Assembly (NCBI GenBank): GCA_025642065.1
Contig: JAODUP010000188.1
Span: forward strand, 600,501 to 664,500
DNA length: 64,000 nucleotides
Reading direction: 5' to 3'
Origin: Paralvinella palmiformis
Taxonomy: Eukaryota; Annelida; Polychaeta; Terebellida; Alvinellidae
A program made the position numbers and the translations under genes. This document shows, in pieces, positions 11,805-25,900 of the stretch. The notes under the pieces were generated by a model, which saw nothing but the letters and a program-made list of their open reading frames with translations, had not been told where the DNA came from and did not search any database. Every line of letters begins with the position of its first letter. Positions within the stretch are counted from its first letter, which is position 1.

Positions 11805-14247
11805 TCAAACCAATATAAGTGATCTCTCAACACTAAAAGTGTACATTACGTGAACATAACACACTGGTAAGGGATGACCTCTATTATTATTAAGGGAATG
11901 TTGACATTAGATTAGAGATCAAGCTAACTTCGAAGTTTAGCAAAGTTCTTTAAGCCAAGCCTTCTATTGCTAATTAGTTTGGCGTAATTATCAATATGGC
12001 AAATTATTAGAATATTGGTACTTTAACATTTAAGAAGCAGTAAATATCTAATATATACAAATTCGAATAAAATCGTGTACACTATACGAATATTTTTTAT
12101 GTTTTATTTAATTATTCATTCATTCATTCATTGTGAGACTTTATTTACGAAACAAACATTCATTTATAGTAATGATACTCAAGCAGTGGTTTTGTTAAGA
12201 AATAGTGTGTGTGTGTGTGGGGGGGGGGGTTGTTACAAAAATACCAGAGTCTTGAGAGTAGGAGGGTCAGATAGCCCGGGTCCCAGATTCTAACAAATCT
12301 ATAGTTCATCACATTGTTACCTCGTTGTAGAGTGATCTAGTCATTTTATCAAAATTGTCAGCCACAAATATAAATATAAAATATAAGAGATTTAAAAAAA
12401 TACTTCCATCTCGACCGCATATAATAATATATTACCCGGTGCTAGAGTCAATTACATTATTGACTGATGTCAGCAATCCTTCTTGAAGTTTTACATATTC
12501 AGACATCACAATAATCTTCTCAATGGCCTAACTATACAAACTTCTCAACTGTCAAGAGATATTAGCATTACCATTAAAATTAAATGCTTCACTAACTCCG
12601 AAATACTTCATAGATTCCACAGAATCTAACACTAAACCAATCAAATTCTTCATACGTAACCGGAAGTTTGTTGTCAAGAAACCGATACGTTTCGATTTTG
12701 TGGGATTCAACACAATATCATAACCAACTCTAACTATTTAAAAAACGTCAATAAATTGTCGTAGTCCTGCACCAGATGGCACCAAAAGTGATAAAAGTAA
12801 TGACTCACGTAAGTATTTCCTAGGAAATATGTTTTTAATGCTACGAAATTCGTCTATTATATAATGTAAATAATTTTGCTGACAAAATCACACACTGATG
12901 AATTACATCTGTTGTAGTAAAAAAAATAATCACATAGAAACATTCTATTATATAAACCAAGATGAAAAATGAACGTGCTGTGAATTTAGTTCTGGGTGTG
13001 AAGTGAAAAGTTCTTCGTTTTACAATAGAATATACACGCGCGCGCGCGTGCCCACACGCAGATGCAGATACGCACACACACACACACATAAATATATACG
13101 CGCGGAGAGATAGGTTTTATTAGCTCATGTTATTTAAGGAAAGAGATGACACCAAGAAGCCGTCGAGTAAGACTGGGACAGTTTGGAGGTTAGGAATAAT
13201 TGACCTACTTATAGTTAAAGCCCACTCGGTTCAGCTTTCGCGCTCACGACTCTAAACAAATAAATTCTTGACCTAAAAGTGTTTTGATTGTTCAGAAATA
13301 ACATCCAGTTGAGAACAAAACAGCAAGACATAGTAGGGATCTAACATACTCTGCCTATACAAATAATTCGACAGGTTAACATTACTTGACACCTGTCACT
13401 ATGAGAATGCTTCCATTAAACAATTAGCAATAACAGGGGTGGTGTGAAGTGTGTAATGAAAGTTATACTTACACTAAAAAGTGTTCAACAAAATCCAGTA
13501 CGGTATAGGCGCAGTTTATTTTCAAGCGGTGTAGTAAATTAATACAAATGCTCTGTAAAAAATCTATGACACAATAAACTAAACACGTACATTTTATTTG
13601 GTATTAGTCCCTAACTCAGCTTTAAAATGTGAATTCCACAGAAGAAGAAAAACACCAAGAGAGTTAGTCTGTTCATGTCACAATCTTTATCAACACCGAG
13701 ATCCTTTACTTCTCGTAAATAAACACTATATTTCAGATTATATATGTTTCTTTTGCTGGTGACTAAATATCTTTTACAGAGTACATCAATATATACATAT
13801 ATTGCTTATTAGTAGATAGTTACTGTTTTTATTTCTGATCTTCAAATGAATGCCATTGTTTCGATCATCATGTGCGAAACTTTCACTTTTGTGAGCGATT
13901 AACACAATTCTTCCCTTTGATACGATTTGTTCGTGATGTATCAAAAAAAAATTGCTCAATCATTCCTTTGACAAAGTATAGTCTTTACAAACAGTGTGCG
14001 CTTATGTAAAATCAAATGGTGCGTTTATATAAAAAAAATATTTCGGACTAGTATATGTACTATCATACATATACTAACACCATAATCTAAGAGCAGTACT
14101 CCAGGGTTATCCCTAATCGGATTTTAAAAAAGGTATCACAAATCTCAATAAATTGAAATATGTATAATTTCATATAGTTCAAAATAGAAAGAATATGTAT
14201 AATGTAATATATATATATATATATATATATTACATTATACAGACTCT

Positions 14248-14284
<37 letters not shown>

Positions 14285-14449
14285 ATACTTTAATAAAATA
14301 AAAGTATCATTAATAATTCGAATCTTACGTTTCCATTATATTGTAAGATGTATTAATTACTGCGTGTGGGTTTAAACCACAGCTGTCCACGTAATCATTT
14401 TCTCAGCCACAATAAATAATTTTCATGCCGTGGCACTGAAACAGAGAAC

Positions 14450-14496
<47 letters not shown>

Positions 14497-16065
14497 AATA
14501 TAAGAAATATATGTCAACAATACGCTGATTCACAATCAGCAGTAGCTATAGACAGTCTATTATATTTATTTGATCTATTAAGAAAATTTTAAACAAAACA
14601 TTCGTTTATTTCACCAATCATATTACATCATTTTAATGACACCAAACGCACATAGAATGTTGAAAAGCAGGTTGCTTGAAGCATTGCTTATAGACTATAA
14701 TGCATCCCACCGTACATCAATATATGCCTTACATAACATAAAAAACATTCATGACAAATCTAACAAATAAAAATATGTGGAATAGACTTAATTATATATT
14801 TAGGAAACAACAACAAATCCACATAAGTTTCATTTTGTTATGATTAGTTATTGTATCGTAAGCATAAAATTGGGTCAAATCAACAAAACCAAGTATCGTT
14901 CTGCCAGTATCCAGGAGACCAATGTAAACAAATCATCACCGACGACAATGGTCGTCATATATCACATCTATAGTAAACCTACGTGTTTCGCAGCGACACT
15001 CAGCGGATCAGATCATAGTTAGGTAGCCCATTCAATAGATGGCGCTGACATCTCCGGTAGGAGTTTCTGCTATTAAGGATGGAATTTAATGATTTCTTTT
15101 AATATCTATAACAGGGAACTAGAAATACTGCTTAGCCTTCAGTAACAACGAAGAGCATGGTAATCTTAATTTAAAAAATTTCAGACATTAAACAAATAAT
15201 GTCTATTTTAATTAAATATATTAACGTTAGAATCTTGGACGTGGTCAAATCAATGCAAATCTAATTGTAAAAACAGTAAACTCTAAATACTAAAATAGAT
15301 CTAGATGGTAATGTTTCTAGCAAACTTAGCCTTCACATATATTTTAGCGATTAATTATATCTGTAGCAATATACGATATAGTGTAATAATTATATATTTA
15401 GTCTCATATAGTTAATCATGTGTATTCTCTGTAGATTCTAACTATCATTACTATGAAGGATCGTTATACCTTCAATCTTCATAATTATTTACGTGATTGT
15501 TTTACTGTGAATGACTAAATGATATGTGTGGAGCCAAAGCATTTAACAATCATATAATTATTATTTAACATAATCCTAAATAACTATTTCCACTTCGAAG
15601 CAGAGGCAGAACATCTGTTATATGATTAATATATGAGGATTTTGATTTGGTAAGCAGATGATTGCTGAGATCTCTATGTTATCACCAGCTACTAGATCTA
15701 TGTCTATGAGTAGTATGGCTAGATGACCTCATCACATGTGATCAGTTCATGTATGTATTCAGTTAAGTACATTTATAACACAGAAAGGTTCACTGATATC
15801 TTGGGGTGCACATAGAAGGTGGTCAATACAGAGTATGATGTAGCCTAGTGACATTCAGTCATGAGCAAATCTCCTGCATTCACGCCCATACTTGTGGTCT
15901 CTGAGAGACATGAATGAATCCTATGTCTGGCCCGAGATCTGGTCACATCTGGGATATGTGGCAAAGGGATAGAGATCTTTATAGGGAACCATTCAACAAA
16001 TAAAGTAAACATGATTTCATATGAATCATCAAGGTTTGAAGTATACCATTTTAGTCTGTAAATTA
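10873..16065. other. No gene seen; microsatellite-rich
   Basis: Simple repeats dominate: (TTG)n at about 11067-11096, (AT)n(GT)n at about 11757-11803, a CG/CA-rich stretch at about 13035-13088, and long (AT)n at about 14205-14230, 14251-14281 and 14451-14489. I found no convincing exon or element end over these 5 kb. Confidence 0.5.
14185..14252. repeat. Hairpin-forming inverted repeat around an (AT)n core
   Basis: agaaagaatatgtataatg on the left pairs with cattatacagactctttct on the right across an (AT)n stretch. The two arms plus core would form a long cruciform or RNA hairpin. Confidence 0.75.
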
Positions 16066-16069
16066 GTAA

Positions 16070-16269
16070 CAGGTCAATTCGTCGCCACTACTAGTTTGTC
16101 ACCTATGAGAAGTTGTTTTGTTGCCAGCTAACAGTCGTTTTGTCCCCTACTGAAAGCGCTTGTAGTTGTTTTCATCACCATCATTAATTATTCTAGATCA
16201 CATATACAGATATAAATTTATTTATTTACTTTATATTATAATGTTAATACATGTTATATGGTAATAAAG

Positions 16270-16316
<47 letters not shown>

Positions 16317-16452
16317 GACATTCAAGTTAATTTTCACCAACAGTTTTGTGTTTCAATTACTTTTTCATAATTTATTAAATTGGCTGGGAGGGCTTTTTGA
16401 GAGAAAACATATGCTATTATGTATAAATAATACTGAAAATTATAGAAGTTAA

Positions 16453-16514
<62 letters not shown>

Positions 16515-17050
16515 AGTATAAGGTATTCAGAAAATATGTCCAACATATACCCATGTATATACATGCAGTCTCTAAATTTGTATAAATTAAACCAAGTGCT
16601 CCATACAGAGGCTATGCACCTATACTTCAATACACAAATACAATTAATTTCCAATGGTGTGAACTTGCAATATTGTTGCCAAAAATTCAATAAATCACAG
16701 GGAATTATTACTAAATCATGGTCTGAATTGATAGCAGAAGATATTTTATCTAAGGAGTTGTTAAAACGATGTGTACATATGAATCATGGTTGATGATTGG
16801 TCCCTATGTATCTTATATAACTGGTCTATGCAATTTTTACTTGTGCTTCCATTTTTAAACCATTTTATTCAGTTGTGCATTCTAGCTTGTCCCATTTCTG
16901 TTAATTGATAGCTACATATCTATTAATTATCGCTGCTACAACCTTTGGTTGGTGATGAAATGACTTAGTTGGTAACGAAACAACTTCTCATGGGTGACAA
17001 AAGAACCTTTTTTATTAGCTACGAACTGGTAGTGGCAATGAAATGACTCG
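16070..17050. mobile_element. Candidate DNA transposon with long, internally repetitive inverted ends
   Basis: The left end (about 16070-16155) matches the reverse complement of the right end (about 16935-17050). Shared blocks include gccactactagtt/gccactaccagtt and atgagaagttgtttygttrcca. The ends are built from degenerate tandem phrases such as gttttgttgcca and gttttgtcccc. The interior has (AT)n and (CT)n(AT)n arrays (16276-16313, 16453-16510) and no recognisable transposase. I infer a non-autonomous element, possibly MULE-like; no target duplication was found. Confidence 0.6.
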
Positions 17051-17067
17051 TAACCAGTGTATTATAG

Positions 17068-17180
17068 CTAAAATTGATTTGATTTCAGTTGTTTAGCCTA
17101 GGACTATGGCTGAATTAAAACATCCCACAAACACAGGCGTGCGTCGAACCTACAACCCATAGGTTTGCAGTACAGAGCAC
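17068..17180 (-). mobile_element. SINE family C fragment with perfect 14-bp target duplication
   Basis: On the minus strand the sequence reads gggttgtaggttcga and then tgtgtttgtgggatgtttt, matching SINE-C. ccagtgtattatag occurs on both sides (17054-17067 and 17181-17194). It inserted at the right edge of the preceding element. Confidence 0.82.
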
Positions 17181-17194
17181 CCAGTGTATTATAG

Positions 17195-18295
17195 AAGTGG
17201 TCAGTCTGTGATGGCAATTACAATCATATATTCACCAACATACACCATACCAAATGGAATTCTCAGATTGATTGTTAGTATATGATTATTCTACAAAGGA
17301 ATGATACCATTTTATATACCAGTTTCATTTTATGTACTGTATTGTATTCCATTACATGCAGCCTGGAAATTACAATTGAAGTCTCATAAGGCAACATTAT
17401 AGCTGGCACAGCCAAGTTCATAATATTGAATAATAACATGGACTTTTTATTTGGCTTTAGAAACCAATTTAAATGAGCAGTTGGCTAAAATACTGTATTT
17501 TAATCACCTATAGCTACTTGATTCCTCCTAAGTAGGCTGTCTTCGTGCTCTTTAAAGATGAGATTAAATTACAATTCCTTTCATGTTAGATATTTTCCTT
17601 TATTTTGGTGTAAAATTTCTTAAATGTTGTTAGATTGTAATTTTCTATGATTTCCCTGGTCCAATCTGAAACGGACGTTCAGGTTTATTTAATGCTCCTT
17701 GTTTATGACTTGCTCTATCAAGTGTCTGTCTAATTGTACTTGAGATAATGCATCTTTAAGTGGTAAAAACCTGCTGCACAGGGTGGTTTTGTGATTACCT
17801 AATTTCAGCTACCTGAATACTCAGAGTCTGACATAATAAGAGGCTAGTTTTATTTACCAGTTTTGCGTTTTGGTCATTTACTAATGATACATGCCCTATT
17901 GTGTCAGTTTGGTGTTGGGTTGTATATGAATTACTATATCAATGGACCAGTAGCCAGTTCAGGTAGTTTTTTCAACTGTTTGCTTGGTGCAGCACCATTT
18001 TTGCAATATCCAGTAAGATTGGCCAATGAGAGACTTTGAAAACAACACACAATTTACATCTAGTAGTAGTATGGAATATATAGGCAGATATTTTTCTCAC
18101 CAGACTGGCTCTACAAATAGGAAAAAAACATGAGTCTGAAAACTAGTTTTACTAAGAATATTCCTGCAGCTCTGTTTATAATGGAAAGTATATGCCGGAG
18201 ATGATGGATACAGCTGTGTTTGTTTTAATTATTAATCACCTGTTAACATCAATGACATGCACTTAAAATGAAAATAAAACACATTTTCTGTTAAC
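17195..18295. other. No gene seen
   Basis: AT-rich sequence with no recognised exon or element. It could be distal 5' sequence or first-intron DNA of the sorting nexin gene. Confidence 0.4.
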
Positions 18296-18299
18296 TTAA

Positions 18300-18786
18300 A
18301 GGGATAGTCCACTTTCATTTTGAAGCTAGACAGAGACCGGAAGCTCCTGAATGCTGACGTCACTTCAGCATATTCGGATGACCTGAAGTTTGTAGAGCCC
18401 ATACAAAAGCATGTAAACAAGTGCGAGCAAAGAATTATTCCAATACTAAATGGCATTATCTTGTTCAAATTACATCATGAATGATATACAACCATATCAG
18501 TTTGAGCCAGAAGGAACCTGACAAAATGGCTCAGAAATTAATGCTCAAAAGAAACTATAATCTGCATCAGTCTAGAGAGCACCCATGTGATGTCAGATCA
18601 TTTCAGTTTTCTCCTTCCCGCCTTCGAATCTGGCTTCCAGTGCAGTCATAATGGCGGTACTCCAGTAATCTTGATTATTTCCCTATATCTATGATATCAG
18701 GTATATTTCGTAATTATTATTGTGGAATATTTGCTTACTGTTCTAAGCATTAATTTTTTTTTTAATTCTGAGGGTCGACTGTCCTT
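18300..18786. mobile_element. Candidate TTAA-type MITE
   Basis: TTAA at 18296-18299 is followed by agggatagtcc. The other end reads gactgtcctt and then TTAA at 18787-18790. The termini are imperfect inverted repeats (AGGGATAGTC against AAGGACAGTC). TTAA duplications are typical of piggyBac-type transposition. There is no transposase inside, so this would be a non-autonomous copy. Confidence 0.6.
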
Positions 18787-18790
18787 TTAA

Positions 18791-19999
18791 ATGGTATTCC
18801 ATCCAAAAACAATAGTCAATCACAAACAAGTTTTGATAATTTGGAGTAACTGGTGGATTATTATAAGACATTTTTGGTGTTGTTGATCCATCAGCCTGTC
18901 ATGCCACTAGGGGGGGGGGGCTGTCCAAGGCAGTTTAGCAAGGGGTCCTACAAAAATATATATTCAGACATAATTTCATTAGTACTGGTATGTTTTCCCT
19001 GCTGGTCAACATTGAACAGCGGAGATAACAAACATGATCCCACACACGTGGATGTCTGCCAATGCCATTTATCACAGTGAATAATGGCAGGTCCGAGTCA
19101 TCTTATCTTGTTTACATGCCTTTCTAACTTACCTTTTTGATGTTTTAAGACTTTTCACAATAAAACTGCCATGTTTACTGGTACAATGTTATGCATCTCA
19201 AGTTGATATCAGTTCAAGAAAAGGAGTGTGTTTTTTTTCTACATGTACGTATCAGTGTCTGGATAGATCTGGGAGGTGGCATGCCAGAGAATGACCTCCC
19301 CAGAAGTTGGGACAGTGACCCCAGCGAATGTTTGTCCAGATTTGGTAACTGTCATTATGAATGTCGGGTGCAAAGCTGAAGTTATTGTTATAATACAAAA
19401 CAAAGATATGAAACTACAGTTCATTATGTTAATTTTAGTTATTTCAGTACAGCTACATGGTCTACACCTTAATGGTAGTTAATCACAGAGCACTACTCAG
19501 TATTGATATAAACATTTGCTTTATATAATATATTCTTCTGGCCTTAATTAAAGGTAGATTGTTCTAGTTTCTATTTATTTATTTACATTATCTGTGCATT
19601 TCACTAATTTAGATATGTCTTTGTTAATTTTTGTGTGCTTTACTGTAATTTATGACCCTGTTTAAATTTCTGTCACTTCTACTTATCAGCTGTCAACAAA
19701 TAAATGCTACCACCAAGTATTACCTACAATTTGTTAATCAGTTTCTAAAACAATGTCACAACACTGGAAACTGGATGAATCGCACTTTATTTCTGGATCA
19801 CTGGTAGTTTTGAACAGCGTTCAATCACAGTTGTTGTTTTTTGAAAGATACTACTTTCTTCCAGGATAATGGGAAAAAACTAATTTCTTCCAAGGTGGAA
19901 CAAAATGTATGGAAGAAATTTCTAACCCCCCCTCCATAGTTAATAATTTCTTTAACAAACATATACCTATATTTTTTGGCTGTTTTTTTTTTCATTTAG
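18791..19999. other. Sequence before the first recognised SNX exon
   Basis: The sorting nexin coding sequence enters at 20000 through a 3' splice site, so its start codon lies upstream. I found no ATG exon here with a credible donor and matching phase, so the start exon was missed or lies farther away. Confidence 0.4.
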
Positions 20000-22900
20000 G
20001 AGACACCAACTTCAGATTTGGGTAGTAATGGTGACTTAACACCCTCTGATGTTTCAACTCCTACACTCCCTCCTGAACCATTTGAACCTCGTTTCAAGGT
20101 GAAAGTTACAGATGCTGTTAAAAATGGTGATGTGTTAACTTATACAGTTAAAACTACTGAGGTTTGTTTTGTCATTGTGCTTATTTATAGTTTGTACAGT
20201 TTATATTTGTTACAAGTGTGGGTGTGCATGCACATACACATTTTATTTGATTTATTCAAACTAAATCAGTAATAGAATAAAGTAGATGTGGTTAAATGAT
20301 TTAGGTTAGTTTCTGACACCAATAACACAAATCATAACAATTTTATTTGAATTCTCATGGTGTTTCATCAGATTGTGTCTGAGAAAGAATGTGCAGTATC
20401 TCGGGAATATGAAGATTTTGAATTCCTTCACCACTGTCTGGTCACCAGTGCCACTTCAAATGGTATTATTGTGAGTATTAATGTTCATGCAACATTATCC
20501 TGTAAAAATATAGGTATATTTTGGTGTTGCTTTTTCCATCAGCAATCACAGTGATATTAAGCTGAATATATCAATTCTCTCTAATTTAGATTCAAACTCA
20601 TTTTAATTTCACCAGCCCTTGACAGGAACAAACAATGGCAGGAAGTGGGTTAAAAGTCCACTTAGTGTAGATCTTGTTTACATCTCTATAGGTGGCTGTT
20701 TATTTTTTGAATGAAAGTTATATTAAAGGTTTTGTTATCATGGAACAGTTTCCCAATGGGTTATCCAGTTATGTATCATTTACATTGCATGGATGCTTCC
20801 AATGTAAGGTGCAGGAAGTTTATCAATGTTTTAGAATATTATATAATTCTTTAGTCTCTCTTTTTGTTATTGTACAATCTAGCAAAATATATTTAAGTCC
20901 TGTAAAAAATACTACTTTGGCTGTTGTGTGTGTGTGTGTGTGTGTTCTTTGAAGATTAAAGTGTTAAATAGGTGGTGAACTGTAACTATTGTAGTTTGAG
21001 TAGGTTTTGCACGGCTTGAAGCTAGCTGCATTATTTGTTAACATATTTTTATAACTATTCTGCAGCTTCCACCATTGCCTCCAAAGCCTGTAGTAGATCC
21101 CAAAGATGCTCATGTCAGGTCAAAAAAGGTGCTTGGTAACAGATCTAAGATCTTGATTGGTGATGAATTTCATAAAGATTGTAAAGGCCTTGAAAGGTAA
21201 GTTATTAGTTTTGATATTTTGTCTACACTGCTTCCATGAAAATTTGTGAATATGGTTAATCATGCTGAAATTGTTAATTATTGCTAGTACATGTACTTAT
21301 AGGTTTATATAAGGGCCATGTAGCACTCCTTGTTAGTTTACAGACTCAGTTACATGGCCTGGGGCTACAAATGATAATTTGATGGATTATACATAATCAA
21401 AACGTACTGTATTGTAGTCCTAAATAACTAAATTAAATAAATAAATTTAAAAAACAAATATGTTTTAAAAACATCAACTGAAACAAATAAAAATAAAAAT
21501 CTGTCAATGATAATTGCAAGTTAAATTGAACTGTTTGGTAGAAATATGAGTAGATCTAACTGAAACATAACACAAACTGTACCTACTATCACTCAGCAGA
21601 CCTGACGGTCCGTTTTTTTCAGCTGACTCGTCTATAAGATGCATAGGGAAAAATGCATTTTCAAGGATTAAAACCTTATCTTATACCCTAGTATATATGA
21701 TATCTGTACATTGAGTCTGTGGGGCTTGTAATGTGTCAGAATTGCTTCACATTTAAGTAATTTGTTTATTACCATGTTGACAAAAATATTACAATTGCTG
21801 ATGATGTTGATGATTATGTTAATTACGACAAATTCTGCTGTGGGCTTGAGTTGGTTTCATGAGAGTGCCCACAAGTCTATTGTTCATCACTTTATTGTGC
21901 TGATAGCAGGATTGATATATTGTTCTTTCTGGGCTTGTAAAGACAAAAAGTTCAAAGAATAATGAGAATGCATTAGATACAATATTGATAAACATATTCT
22001 ACAGACTTGCAAAAACTAATTCAACTCCCCTGCAAAAGATTTCTGCTTGGATACATCAAAATGTTTTGTTTTTTAAAGTTACACATTTTTTTATGATTAA
22101 CTATATAAATGTGTGTGTAGATAGAAAGAAAGAAAGAGAATCTATTATCTGGAGAACTTATTGTGTAAATCCAGAGCATTGACTTTTCATGAGGACAGTT
22201 ATAATGTCTTCCATGATGCAGAAATAATTAACTAAAATGCTGTGTGTTAAATTGTTGTTAAAATTTAAGACAGAACAATAAACCTGTAAAGTTTATATTA
22301 AATTAATCTTCTTTTGCAATAAAGTGACAGTTTTAGCATGACTTGTATACAAAATAATTTAGTTACTTACCTTTCATGAATACAAATAATTTGGTGCTCT
22401 CCGATTAAGTGCTTTTGTTGTGTGTAATGTATGGGAGAGATTCCCTGTAGCTAAACCAATGGTTCATGAATATGAATACTATTCAGCTTATTTTAACATA
22501 TTTAATATTTTGACTGGTAAATGTTAATACCTAGGATTGTGACTTCTGTTTTGATTAAAAGAAGTATTAAGTGTCATAAGAGAGTGACTTCTTCAGCTGA
22601 GGATGGAACCCTTTCAATAGATTCCCTGATAAACATATAAACATTTCGTCTCTATTTCAGATATCTGCGTCTCTTGGTAAATCACAGAATGTTAGGCATC
22701 TCTATCTACCTTGATAAGTTTCTGACAGAGAAACAGGTTAGTTAATGTTTAGTAGAGTCTGTTTTAATTCTTGGTAGTTAACTTAATATTACAATTGTAA
22801 GTTCAGTTTACTTGTTTGTGTTAACTTTTGTGTTATTATGGGAAATATTTATGTTTGGTCTGAAATTAATTTTGAGCTCCCAAGTATGATAAAGTTATAG

Positions 22901-25900
22901 ATAAATCATTATTGTAATTAATTACAAAATTTTTATTTTCTCTTGGTTTAAAAAAAACTAAACATTTATTGTCATTTCATTCTGTTAGAAATGGTTGATA
23001 TCTGTTATTTCAGATTTTGTGTTTAATTTTTTTTTTGTTAGTTTGCATAGAGACAAATTACAAAATAAATAACCTTTATTTGTTTGAGGAGTTTATACAG
23101 ACAGATGAATGGGTAGATTGGCACATACACACTTGGGGCAGAAACATTTCTTCATCTCACTAGCCCCTCGACTGGTTAAATTTAGATTGCTTAGCCCAAC
23201 ACATTTTTTACTACCCATTCAAATATTTTTTACTGGGCCAAAGGAAAATTTAATAGTCCTGAAAAGCAGTTAATTATTCCCCCTCCCCTAACTTGGGAAT
23301 GTTCTTAAGTGACAGTTCCAATGAAGAGTCATGAATTGGGAGCTCCATGTGTAAACTGTTGATAAATATTTCAGAATATATTACTATCAACCTAAATATT
23401 TAGTAATTTTTAGTTGGGATTTTCTAAATATTTTGGAATATATTACTATCAACCTAAATATTTAGTAATTTTTAGTTGGGATTTTCTATACAATTATTAA
23501 CACTATTTCATAAAGTTTTTTGGTGCAACTAAATACATAAAACCATAGAATTTCATGCACTTTCTTCCACTCTGACATTTTCAGGCTTCAGCAGTTATGA
23601 TTTACAAGTGAGATGAATAATATAACATAACAGTTGTTTGCATTAAAATATTTTTTTTATCCACCATGTTTTCAAATGGGCTTGATTGATTGTTGAATTC
23701 CAGTTTAAGAACAGCATTAACTGGTTCATATAAAATGTACTATTTTTCTAAACAAAACCTAAAATATTTCATAATATATTATTATCTACCTAAAATAGTA
23801 ACATGCTAATATTTACTTATTTTAATGGGCATATTCTATAGAATTATTAAAACAATTTCATAAAGTTCTTCATACTAGGACACACCGAATAACCTAAAAT
23901 GTGCTGATGTGTCGTTAAACAACATTCATCCATCCATCATAAAGTTCTTCATTCAACTAAATTGATCAAGCCATAGAATTCTGTGGATTTCTTCCATGAT
24001 TAACTGCTTCAAAATAATTACAAACCTCAACACACAAAATTAATAAAAGATTGCCACATAAGTAACCTAGTTGGGCTAGTATTTTTGACTAGTCACTAGT
24101 CCAAAGATAAAACATACACATGTCTTGGGCAGATTGGGAAACAAAGAGAGAGAGTCTGCACAGCCATCTCAAGAGCATATGTTTATGTTGAACAATAAGA
24201 TGTTATTTGATTTCATGAGCTTAGTAAATGTACATTTTGTCTTTAATCAGGCACCTGAAAGGGTAAATGTGAAGAAGGGCTTTTTTGGTAAGCTGTCAAC
24301 AATATTGTCTGAAGCAAGAAAAGCACATCACAGAGTAAGTCAGATAATCTTTACTAAGAATAGCAGTGAAATTTGTAAAGTGCCAAATCATATCAAGTAT
24401 ACCTAGGAACTGTACATTAATTAAAACCAAAAATTTAATTTTGTAGTAATAAATATGTTGAAAAACTGAGTGTAAGATTTGTGAAGAAAACTAATATTAG
24501 GCTGGGCCTATATGTCTGGGAAAATAAATTATGGAGTCTGTTTTTATCATTATCAACATATTTTAATTGTGAGATTCATGGTCCGGTGAAGTAATTCCCA
24601 TGTTGAGTGACTGCTTACAACATGTTTAAACTAATTCATTGCATTGGTAATCAGAAAATGTTGAGATATGTATTTCTTTGTAGGATGTTGATGAATATTT
24701 CCAGACAGAGAGGGATTGGTCTAATCAACATTCCAGTGTCTTGAAAGAGGTGGCAGAAGTAAGAAAACTGTTCCTAGCTTTTGCAATTAGCTACAGTTTT
24801 ACCCATACAGAAAAGTGCATGGCGTCATCCCTTTTTGTAATAACATCCAATACTATGTGGCTGTCTGAAGGTGATTTAAAAGTAACATATTATGTTATGA
24901 TGGTTGTAATACCATCAAATACACGTCTGTGTAATGAATAAATGAATAAAAACGGGTTTATGATTTAAGGTTATAAACTCTGGATTATTTATTTGATTAC
25001 GAAGACTGCACTAATTATTATTTCATAAAGTGCTGTTGATGGCTATATCCATAGTAAGACCATGTTCACTTGAAATTTACTATTTTATAAATCAGAAATG
25101 CAGCTGACCACAGATATCACATGAATTATTCAACCTATAATTAAATGGGTTTGCTAAAGTTTTTGGTAAAATTTATAAAACAAATACCAGTGTCTTAAGT
25201 GTTTTGTTATTGGTTCTGCATGATGAAATGTTCTGATAATGTGCACATTATTAACATGATCCTGCCATGGTAATCCATGGGAGTTGATGTTCGTGATGTT
25301 AAAATATCATAACGCTATCCCGCTAATAACTAGGATATGGAAGACATTACACATGCACATGGTGTTTTGGTAATCAGACTATACCTTTTACTAATTGCAG
25401 ATATTTCTTGTTAACTTTCAGAGTTTCCATCAAGTGATATGTGCAGAACAACGTGAGTTAGCATTAAATACTTATTTATTTTAGAAGACACTGAATTAGT
25501 GAGAAGAGATTATGATATTTGTATTTAGATTACTGTAATTCCCTTCTTCTCAGCTTGTCTGATAAATTGCTTCAAAGGTTGCAACGGATTCAAAACATTG
25601 CAGCTAGGATAGTCATAGGGTGTCGGAAGTATGATCACATCACTCCGATATTAAAGGAGCTTCATGGCTTCCAGTAATTAAACGGATTCAATTCAAGACA
25701 CTTATGATCACATACAAGGCATTAAATGGTCTAGCACCGATATATTTGACAGAACTTCTTCATGAGAAGGCTAACACTCGAACACTAAGATCATCTGGTG
25801 AACTGATCCTTGCCGTTCCTAAATACAAACTCCAAACTTATGGACTGAATGCTTTTAGTGTTGCTGCGCCATCATTGTGGAATAAGTTGCCTAGTCATAT

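Noticed and set aside
16334..16690. 118-residue minus-strand ORF
   Set aside because: It runs through (AT)n and (CT)n arrays giving Ile/Tyr and Arg/Glu repeats; no family resemblance.
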